From Littorina saxatilis (Eukaryota; Mollusca; Gastropoda; Littorinimorpha; Littorinidae), in assembly GCF_037325665.1 (NCBI RefSeq), contig NC_090254.1, positions 39,547,372 through 39,611,371 on the forward strand: a DNA stretch of 64,000 bases, written 5' to 3'. The translations under genes were made by a program, and so were the position numbers. Shown here piece by piece: positions 46,301 to 57,975 of this stretch (position 1 is its first letter; every line of letters begins with the position of its first letter). The notes under the pieces are model-generated. The model saw nothing but the letters and a program-made list of their open reading frames with translations, made no database searches and was not told where the DNA came from.

Positions 46301-47462
46301 GATTGAGAGTAAACTACTGGACCGATCTTTATGAAATTTGACATGAGAGTTTCTGGGTATGATATCCCCGGACATTTTTTCATTTTTTCAATAAATGTCT
46401 TTGATGACGTCATATTCGGCTTTTTGTAAAAGTTGAGGCGGCACTGTCACACCCTCATTATTTTAATCAAATTGATTGAAATTTTGGCTAAGCAATTTTC
46501 GACGAAGGCCGGACTTCGGTATTGCATTTCAGCTTGGTGGCTTAAAAATTAATTAATGACTTTGGTCATTAAAAATCTGAAAATTGTAATTAAAATTATT
46601 TTTTTATAAAACGATCCAAATTTACGTTCATCTTATTCTTCATCATTTTCTGATTCCAAAAACATATAAATATGTTATATTCGGATTAAAAACAAGGTCT
46701 GAAAATTAACAATATAAAAATTATTATCAAAATCACATTTCCGAAATCGATTTAAAAACACTTTCATCTTATTCCTTGTCGGTTCCTGATTCCAAAAACA
46801 TATAGATATGATATGTTTGGATTAAAAACACGCTCAGAAAGTTCAAACGAAGAGAGGTACAGAAAAGCGTGCTATGCAGCACAGCGAAACCACTACCGCG
46901 CTGAACAGGCTCGTCAGTTTCACTCCGTTTTGCACAAGCGGCAGACTACGGTCATTGTGAAAAAATGCAGTGCGTTCAGTTTCATTCTGTGAGTTCCACA
47001 GCTTGACTAAATATTGTATTTTCGCCTTACGCGACTTGTTAATGATGTTGTTATTTTGTCATGTGTCTGTTTATGAATAAAATACTGTTTAAACCAATAA
47101 TATCGAATGGTTTCAGTCCAATAAAGGAGTCTTGATTCAGGCCTCGGACGAAATATCAGTTTGTTCCATCAACAAAGAACCGAAGTCAGCAGACGCCTAC
47201 ATCTCACTACCAGTGGATGTCCTGAGCACGGAATACTACGCCGTCACGTACACAAAGGATGCCCAGTTCATGGTCATTGCTACTGAAGACGATACGGACG
47301 TGACCATCAAATGGCCGTTGAATGCCGCGCAAGTTAAAATAGAATATGGAGATGTTACTTACAGGTGAGGCCATTTCTGATTAGTCTCAGTAAACTCGCT
47401 GCTATTTTTGTGTTCAAATGTACCAATCCAATAAAGTTAATTTTTGTGACTGTGTTAAGTAG

Positions 47463-47493
<31 letters not shown>

Positions 47494-48581
47494 TATTATT
47501 ATGATTGGATCTTACGGAGGGTTGGGGTGTTATGTTCCGGAAGCAACCCATCCCCCCTTACCCGGCAAATGTGCTTTTATTTCTCTCAAGGAGGGACTTC
47601 AAATGCTAAATTTCAACAGCAACTGCCCCCCTTCTTCTTCTTCTTCTGCGTTCGTGGGCTGAAACTCCCACGTACACTCGTGTTTTTTGCACGAGTGGAA
47701 TTTTACGTGTATGACCGTTTTTACCCCGCCATTAAGGCAGCCATACGCCGCTTTCGGAGGAGAGGCCTGGCCAGCCCTTGTACCCTTGCCTCACTTTAAA
47801 ATCCCGTCCCTCGCACACACTGGGCCAATCCTTGGTCAGGCCAAACAAAAATATATGTTGGTTTAGGGTAACGTGACCAAAAAAGATAGGGTCGGTAGGT
47901 CGTCTTTTTTTAAATTGTTTTATTATTATATATATTTTTTTTTTTACAGATTTAGTCGAGTTTCAAGGAGGTTACTTCCCTTAGTCTTGTGCCCAAAGTT
48001 GTTTTTTGTTTTTTGTTGAGAATTTAAAACAAAGTGTTAGGGTCGGCGGGAAAGAATAGGGTCGGTCGGGTTACCCTAAACCAACAACTATTTTTTGAGG
48101 GCCTCATAATTATGAGACAAGTTTGAGACGTTTTGTCAACCTTCTTTTGCATCTTTTTTGCTCACCACCTTCATTATGTCTGCACCATTATTTCTCCGTT
48201 GCAGAAACGGAGACACGCTGAGAGTGACCCTGGATAAGTTTGAGACGTTCCACGTGTCGAAGACGCAGAGCTCAGCCGACTACACAGGAGTTCACATCAC
48301 GTCCTCCAAACCCGTGGCCGTTGTCAGTGGCAACAGAAAAGTGTCCGTGCCTGTGGAGTCTGGGACTTCTGGTGAGACATTTCTTGTTCTCCTCCTTCCC
48401 CTTTTCATTCGCTTCCTTTTCTTGTTCTTGTTTTTCTTCTTCTTTCTGCGTTCATGGGCTGAAACTCCCACGTACATGTCCGATGTCAGAAATAGGTACA
48501 CCAATTTGCAGAACTTGAAATCCGTTCGGTAGTTTTTGAGAAATGCTTTTCACACAGACACACACACACATACACACACAT

Positions 48582-48614
<33 letters not shown>

Positions 48615-50181
48615 CACGCGCACACACATACACACACACACACACAGACATGACACACACGCATACCTAGGGAGACAAACCTCATATCCTCCACCCTCAT
48701 TTAATCATTTAGTTAGATATTTACTGAATGCTAAAAACAACCATTCCCAGGAAACAGTCAGGATGGGGAAGTTTGGTATGTGTTAAACTGGAGGAAAAGT
48801 TGTACCCCCTATGAAAGTGTAGGGGTAAGATCTTCGAACGTTAGTTAAACGAGATGTGAACTAGTTAGATCCGTTCCCCCTCTCATTTTGTTCGATAGAT
48901 AGCCGAGTAAGGTCACAGGCGGAAGGTATCGTCCACTGGACTACTACTATCACAGAAAGACTACAAGGTACGTCACTTGGCGTCAAACTCATGCATCCGC
49001 ACCGAATATGCATACCAGCGCTCATTGGTTAATAACAGGATATTCGATGATTATTTTCCCGTGGGTAGCTTCCCTTTGCTGCACAATATTTACATATATT
49101 TTAGACCAATGAGCGCTGGTATGCATATTCGGTGCGGATGCATGAGTTTGACGCCAAGTGAAAGTTAGCGGCTCGCAAACGAAGATTCGTCCAAATGATG
49201 GTTAATAACAACCTGCAGCGGACGGAAGCTGAAAATTAAAGGTACATACAGTTCAAACAATCATTCAACTGTATTTATTTGACCTTACACAGACTGTAGG
49301 AAGAGGCAAACCGTCTTGAACAATATTTTCCCCCAGGAAGCGACTCCAAGAACACAGAAGACTCGAAGGTGAGTGACGTACCTTGTAGTCTTTCTGTGAT
49401 AGTAGTAGTCCAGTGGACGATACCTTCCGCCTGTTGTAAGGTGCAGGCCTGAAAGTGGCGAGTATTTTACTCGCCATGGGGAAACATGTAAATGGAGAGT
49501 AGAAATGTTACGTAATCTACTAGCCAAATGCGAGTAAAGTTGCTGAAACAAATGGTTGGTTTGGTGAGCAAAAAGACTAAAATTTGCTCTCTGGTTAATA
49601 CATTATGAGAAGTACTAGCCAAAGGCTAGTGTCTGTAACGTGTTGGTCTGGCTTCGTTTATGCATTTTAACAGATGAATGCAGATAATAGTCATCCATAC
49701 AGAAGGACAGCCGACATCGTGCGTAGACAGGAAAAGGAAGCTATACTTTATTAATACGCATGTCTGCATACATAATAAACCAAGGGGAATTATTCGTTAG
49801 CATACTAACTGATAGTATAGCAGCAGTTATCAACAGTGCCCAATTTTGTGGACTTTCAGCGCTGAGGTGTGAATTTGTTTTGTTGCAGACCACCTGACGG
49901 AGATGCTGATGCCAGTGGACACTTGGGGCAAGACGTTCATGACGACCAGCACTCCAGACAGGACCATCGGAGACATCTACAGGATCGTGGCTTCTGAGGA
50001 CGCTACCACTGTCAGTCTTTACAATGGGACGTCCTACATCGTCAGCAAGGCGGGGGATTTTTTGGTCAGTCTGGCTGATATGTGTGTGTGTGTGTGTGTG
50101 TGACTGTGTGGGTATGTGTGTGTATGCGTGTGTGTGTGTGCATGTGTGTGTGTGTGTGTGTGTGTTTGTGTGTTTGTGTTT

Positions 50182-50239
<58 letters not shown>

Positions 50240-50323
50240 AGAGGGGTGAAAGCGACAGAAAGTGCGGGCGTTCGTTCGTGCCAGCGAGTGTGTGTGCGTG
50301 TGCGCGCGCGTGCGTGTGTGTGT

Positions 50324-50367
<44 letters not shown>

Positions 50368-51340
50368 AAGGGTGTGTGTGTATGTGTGTATGTGTGTGTG
50401 TGTGTTCAATGATTGTATTTAAAGACAGTTCTGCGTTCATGGGCTGAAAGTCTACACTCATCTTTAGCAGGAAAGAGGTTTTACGTGTATGACTGCCCCC
50501 CCTCCACCAACCCCGTCATTTAGGCAGTCATACTCTGTTTTCGGGGGACTCACTAACCGAATTTTTATTTAGTCCGCCATCATGCTTAGCACTGTTAAGT
50601 TTTTGCGAGGATTGCTTAAAATGCACTATATATATGCTTGAGTGAGAAATCCTAAATGCCATAAATTATATTGTGTATGTCATGATAACAATTAAATAAA
50701 ATCTTGTTAAAACCAACCGACTTTTCTTTTATCACAGGAGCTAGACATACCGACAGGTGACTATCAACATATCACGTCGGACAAACCTGTTATGATGGTC
50801 ATGTTCGCCAAGACTTTCCAGAATGACGGACCGAATAACGGAGATCCTGCCATGTCAATCGTCATCCCCGAGACCCAGTACGCCGCAGACTATACCTGGT
50901 CATCGGTTCAGGACCCTACAGGCCAGGAGTTTAACAACAAGGTTGCTGTCGTCATTGACAAGAGCCAAGTGGGTGGAGTCCGTCTGGACGGGGATGCTGT
51001 TTCTTGGAAAGAGGAAAAGGTGAGAGAAGGTGACAAAGAGAAGGTTTCTTTATTATACATCTGGTTGGCTCACGTAAGTGTAGCCTATGCGATCGTAACT
51101 TTGTCTGTCTGTGCGTGTGTGCGTGTGTATGTCTGTGGTAGAAACTTTAACATTTGAAGACGTCACATTATGGCGTAAGAGGGTTAGACGTCACGCGAAG
51201 GAATTACTGAAAGTCTCGGTCATTGTTATTTTGAGCGGGCCGAGACTAGTTGGCAGTCGTGTCCCTGTAAGTTACAGGCTACATGCAGACAGACAGATCT
51301 AGATCTAGTGTCTCGCTTTCTTGCACAGTGTCACCTATGC

Positions 51341-51372
<32 letters not shown>

Positions 51373-51399
51373 CACGGTGTGTGTGTCAGTGTGTGTGTT

Positions 51400-51468
<69 letters not shown>

Positions 51469-52701
51469 CGGAGTGATTGAGTTTGTGTTACTGTTTGTCG
51501 ATTTCTTACGTGAGCCTTGAAGGCTTCGCCTCTTGTCAGAGCTTGTTTTATATATAAAACAAATGCTATAATATAAGGGGTTGCAACAACAAGGTTGTGC
51601 TGAAAATTGACAAGAAACTTCTTTTCTTCGCAAGCACATGCCGAAGCCGATCCAGTATCAATCAAATAATTCATGGAGTACGCGCTCATTTTTTTCTAAA
51701 AATACCCAAAGTTCGTTTGAGAATACTTCAAAATTAATGTAAAACAGGGGTTCCCAGGAAAAAGGTGAAAAAAGATGAATGATGTAAAGAGTAGTGGAGA
51801 TCGAATATAGGTTAACGGAAAGTTGGTTGGCGCCGGAACAAAGAGAATAATGAAACTGTGGATTCATGACCTTTTTTCGTTGAATGAAATGGGTACCATC
51901 AATTGAACATTTTCCTCTTTGCTGCACACGCTTGAAACAAAGTCATATGTTTACTATCGTATTGCAGAAAATCAAAGGGTCAGATGTCAAAGTCCACCTG
52001 TGGACGAGAGTGACCCCAGGCTCGCACAACCTTCATCATATTGACCCCACCGTGACCTTTCTGGCTCTGGTCTCCGGTACCTTCAAGGTCAACTCTTATG
52101 CCTATTCTGCAGGACTTCGCCTGGCCAAAATAAATGCAGTGAGTAATCTTTCGGATTTGTATGGGGGTGCGGAAGAGGGAATGTTCTCGCTTTTATTGAG
52201 GCAATCTTTCCACACGTGCTCCTTGTTGACGCGGTTTAGACACATCTTTCGCCCGTGACTTAATTGCCTATAATGACACATTGTCCAAATTACTGCTCAG
52301 TATGATCGATAAGATAAGATCAGTGTGATGTACGTATCATGCCCCTGCTAATTGTTATTGTGCGTTTGTCCTCAGCCGTGTGAACCCTCCTCACCTGTGC
52401 CCGGTGACATCGTCGATAATGACTGTGATGGATTGGTCGATGAGGAGACGCTTAATGGCATCGGTGAGACCTACATCAATATTATACACACACTTTAAAA
52501 TGAGAAAAATAAGAACCACACGCGGGCACGCACACTAGTATGCACGCACGCATGGACACACGCACGCATTCGCGCACGGACGGACACACGCACACATGCA
52601 TTCACAAACGCACGCACGAACGCACGCACGCAGGCACGCATGCACGCACGCACGCACGCACGCATGCACGCATGCACGCACGCACGCATGCAGACAGACA
52701 G

Positions 52702-52787
<86 letters not shown>

Positions 52788-55700
52788 CGTTGAATATGGT
52801 TCAGGGAGAATAAATACGGTCTAGCGAACGGCTTGTGTAGAGGATGAGATACAGTATTTGTTAATAATGTTGACAAATAATTATCATTCCCCTGATTTTG
52901 CCATATTGTACAGCCTAAAACTACAAATCAAGGCCGAACATGTAATTGGTAAGTTTCTTTTTTAATCTGTTAAACTTCCCATATGGAGCTTTTGCAACTA
53001 ACAAAGAAACGATGATGCAGACGCACGTGCATAATGCATGGGTCTCAGTGACCGTTGTGCTTGCAACGATATTATGAATGAGCATAGGAATGAACAACGC
53101 GTGTACCCCTTTCTTCACGCGTAGTTTTCAATTTGTTTCAGATGACGATGGCGATGGGAAAATCGACGAGGACCTTGCTGCTGCACCAAGAGGTAAGAAT
53201 GTCAATAAAAATCTAAAATTAGGGTAGCAAATATGTCATTTATTTTACTATTTTTATTGCGATTACTGCAGTAGTAGTAATTAAGTTAACGTCAAGTAAT
53301 GGCGTAGGTTGCTGAGATGGTCATCGTCTTCGGAAAAAAAATTAGAGTTTCTGTTAAACTAAACGCCCAGACATTGTAGAATATTTGATAGATTCAAGAC
53401 GCGGATGTGTATGATTTACAAATGCATGTCGAATTTCACAGACCTTCTTGAAACGGTCCCAGAGATAAAATTGTAAATCGTTTAACCCCAGAATATTTAT
53501 ATTCCAAACTGCCGGTCCTGGTTTCCGATGTAAATCCTTACCACAGACGACGCCCTCTTGAACGTAAGGTTCCATTGTGCAGAAGTGAGTTATATAAATC
53601 TTCATGTTTTCCTTCAACGACAGCTTTGTGGAATAATCTTCCAGAAAATATACAACAAACGCAGTCAGTTGGTGAATTTAAAAGGTATTTGACCGATGGA
53701 GATGTTGTTGTTCCACAGTATTATTATTTAGGCAACCGCCAGGCACAGGTATTTCACAGCAGGTTGAGATTAAACATGAGCGATTTGCAACAAGACTTAG
53801 TTAACCGACAACTCTCTAATAATTTAGAATGTACGTGTGGAGCATGCCCGGAAGATTCTGAACATTTCTTGTTACACTGTCCAAAATTTAAAGAACATAG
53901 AACCATTTTATTCAATAGTCTGCCAACACACGTTCTAGACTGCAAAACACTCTTGTTTGGAAATACTGATTTAACTATATCTTTGAACACGAAAATATTC
54001 TCTGTTGTACAAGACTATGTTATGTTAACTAATCGCTTCGGCTGATATTATATTAACTGTGCAATTGATGCAGCCAGGCATTCTCTCTCTCCCCCTCTCT
54101 CTCTCTGTCTCTCTCTTCATCTTATTTGTATAAAATATAATGAAAGATAAGTGTTGAAGCTATCACTTGTTCGCCATGTTTTGCTAACGTGTCCATAAGC
54201 AATCTGCTTGTTAACGTTCTAAATGTTGTTATTGTTTGAAACGTGTGTATGAGAAATTGAATAAACACGCTTAAACCAATGAGGTTACAAGTGACAAAAC
54301 ACACCCCCAGGGCATGGAGCAGGGAGTTTACCTTGAAAGCCCTGTTTGTGACAAAGATAATCTACACACAATTCGGATAATGCATGGCTGACATGACAAC
54401 TTCCGCTTTCCGTTCTTACAGAAGACGACATTTTGACAGAAAGCGCAGGTGCCAACATCACAGAGACTTCAGGCAGCTCTACAGATTCCAACCAGCTTGA
54501 TACTACAACAGACAGCACAACAGAAAATCCAGACAACACAACAACGAATTCTGAAAATCCAGACAACACAACAACACATTCCGAAAATTCAGATACCAGA
54601 GCTACAACTGCTCACCCAGAAAATCCAGACGACTCATCCAGCACCACTGACAGCCTACAAAACACAACACAAGACGCTACAAACCCAGAAGACTCAACAC
54701 AAGACACCCAAAACCCAGAAACTGACGCAGATAATTACCAAGACACGAAACTGAACATAGAACTGGACGGCTCGTGGACCACGTGGGGTGACTGGGGAAA
54801 GTGTAACGGCACGTGCGGCGAGGTGACAGGTGTACGCTACAGATACCGTAACTGCACTCATCCTGCCTACTCTCTTCCTGACGATCTCCGCGGGCTTTCG
54901 TCTGCTGGATGCGATGGCGTGGCCCTTGAGTCTGAAAAGTGTGAGTATCATTACACCCCCGGTATAGGGGTGTGTATAGGTTTCGCTCGATGTGTTTGTG
55001 TGTTTGTGTGTTTGTGTTCGCATATAGATCTCAAGAATGAACGGACCGATCGTCACCAAACTTGGTGAACAGGTTCTATACATTCCTGAGACGGTCCTTA
55101 CAAAAATTGGGACCAGTCAAACACACGGTTAGGGAGTTATTGGTGGATTAAAATTATACAAGGACTTATAGAGGCACATATTAATGGTCAAAGGGAAATA
55201 ACCATTCTCACTGCCACCAACTGAGAAGGTTATTTCCCTTTGACAAATGGGGGTGTTTTTTCTACCTCGGAGGAATTTCTTGTTCTATAAGTTTGTGGAG
55301 TACAGTGAAACCTCTGTGTTCATTAAGAGCAAAATACACCTGCGCAGAGTCAGCGGCGCTGCATGCTGCGATAGGAATTATGACGAGTACTTGGCCTAGC
55401 TGCCTTTCTTGTCACGCAACGTGTAGCGGGCTGGGGAAAAAAAGAAGAATCACCTCAATAATCTGCAGTGCGTCGTCTGCCCTGCTGGCGTTATAAAGGT
55501 GAGCGCCGGGCCTTACGACTCTCGATGATATTTGTGACCCTCCACCACGAAATGAGTCGCATGTCACCTTTGCATAATTTTCATATTTTTACATGTTCAT
55601 AAAGAGTTTTTTATGCTCTATCCAGTGGTGAAACCCGTTTTAGAAAAGAGCGAAAACTGTTAGAGTTATAAGCCTGTGACCAAGGTGACCCTCACGCTGT

Positions 55701-56462
55701 TACCAGACACTCCCTGGACTTATATTGAGCCTTGCGCAGAACTGCGCGAGGTGACATGCGACTCATTTCGTGGTGGAGAGTCACATTTACTCCCTCTACT
55801 ATACAACCTCGGTGGGTTTTTTTAGACATTTTCTTCATAGTGTCCGTAAATTTGCCTCTCTTATAAGACTGAGTCTCATTTAATGCCGAATTTCTCCGGA
55901 TATACGGAGGTACTAGGTCTTAACAAAGAGATGCCACTGTTATCATGTGCGTATTCTGCTGTAAACACGCTATGCCTGTTTTCTTACCCTGCGCTTCCTT
56001 ACGCTAGCGGAACCTCGGTACAATTATATCGAGTAACAAAATGTTGGGAGCAAAAAGTTGGGTACAAAAGCTGTCGTACTGTGTGTGACCACACTGTTGT
56101 TTGGATTTGAAAGAGTTGCACGAATGTGTTTTCTTCACAACAAGAGCTTGAAGGGGGGTGGGGGAGGGGGGTTGCGAGGGGGGGGGGGGATTTCTTGGTG
56201 TGGAACCCCATTTTAAACTTTACATTACGGTTTTTTTCCTTTCTTTTTCTATGGACCGAACATGACGCAGAGTAGCACAGTCTGTCTTCTCATTCTTTCA
56301 GTCGCAGCTGATCATATCTGGAACAAACTCCCTTTGTCTCTACGTCTCAGTCCATCTCTGCCTTCTTTCAAAGCAAATCTCAAGACTCACCTCTTCAGAG
56401 AAGCATTCTATGATGATGTAGTTGTCGCGACCCTGTGAATGTGCACTTTCGGATGAACAATG

Positions 56463-56522
<60 letters not shown>

Positions 56523-56530
56523 ACATGTGT

Positions 56531-56590
<60 letters not shown>

Positions 56591-56916
56591 ACATTATAAT
56601 TGTTGTGTATACTGGGAGTTCGTTCCTGTAAGAGCCTCTGGATTTTTGTAACATTTATGTTTTGTTTTTGGTTTTTGTTGTAAAGTGTTTATGATTGTGT
56701 TCTATTCCGTCAATGGCGTCATTCTGGTAATGATGTTGTTATTGCTTTTGTAAAGCGCTTTGTGTGTTCGAAAGCGCTATAGAAATCACCATTATTATTA
56801 TTATTTATTATTTATTTTCCCCATCCTCTTCTTTTTACATTTAGTCAAGTTTTGACTAAATGTTTTAACATAGAGGGGGAATCGAGACGAGGGTCGTGGT
56901 GTATGTGTGTGTGTGT

Positions 56917-56959
<43 letters not shown>

Positions 56960-57853
56960 TGTGTGTGTGTCTGTGTGTGTCTGTGCGTGTGTGTGTGTAG
57001 ATCGATTCAGACTAAACTACTGGACCGATCTTTATGAAATTTGACATGAGAGTTCCTGGGAATGATATCCCCGGACTTTTTTTTCTTTTTTTCAATAAAT
57101 ACCTTTGATGACGTCATATCCGGCTTTTTGTAAAAGTTGAGGCGGCACTGTCACACCCTCATTTTTCAATCAAATTGATTGACATTTTGGCCAAGCAATC
57201 TTCGACGAAAGCCGGACTTCGGTATTGCATTTCAGCTTGGTGGCTTAAAAATTAATTTATGACTTTGGTCATTAAAAATCTGAAAATTGTAAAATAAATA
57301 TTTTTTTTATAAAACGATCCAAATTTACGTTCATCTTATTCTTCATCATTTTCTGATTCCAAAAACATATAAATATGTTATATTTGGATTAAAAACAAGC
57401 TCTGAAAATTAAAAATATAAAAATTAATATCAAAATTAAATTTTCGAAATCAATTTAAAAACACGTTCATCTTATTCCTTGTCGGTTTCTGATTCCAAAA
57501 ACATATAGATATGATATGTTTGGATTAAAAACACGCTCAGAAAGTTAAAACGAAGAGAAGTACAGAAGGGAAGCGTGCTATCCTTCTCAGCGCAACGACT
57601 ACCCCGCTCTTGTTGTCAATTTCACTGCCTTTGCCACGATCGGTGGACCGACGATGCTACGAGTATACGGTCTTACTGAAAAATTGCATTGCGTTAAGTT
57701 TCATTCTGTGATTTCGACAGCTTGACTAAATGTTGTATTTTCGCCTTACGCGACTTGTTACATTTAGTCAAGTTTTGACTAAATGATTTAACATAGAGGG
57801 AGAATCGAGACGAGGGTGGTGGTGTATGTGTGTGTGTGTGTGTGCGTGTGTGC

Positions 57854-57897
<44 letters not shown>

Positions 57898-57926
57898 GTG
57901 TGTGTGTGTGTGCGTATGTACGTATA

Positions 57927-57975
<49 letters not shown>

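Larger units (their letters stand above)
37086..47040 (+). mobile_element. Helentron-like non-autonomous element (copy 3), split by the BEL element
   Basis: The left piece 37086-37184 (TTTACATTTAGTTGACTAAATG and GT tract) and right piece 46286-47040 (GTGTGTAGAGCGATTGAGAG to CGCCTTACGCGACTTGTT) together equal an ordinary copy of about 855 bp. The retroelement entered its GT tract. Confidence 0.8.

Noticed and set aside
49741-50461. Several frames of 60-220 codons rich in His/Thr or Cys/Val
   Set aside because: They are translations of (GT)n/(AC)n microsatellites in all frames; the same holds for 52495-52876, 56340-56654, 57788-58129, 61273-61569 and 62530-62793.
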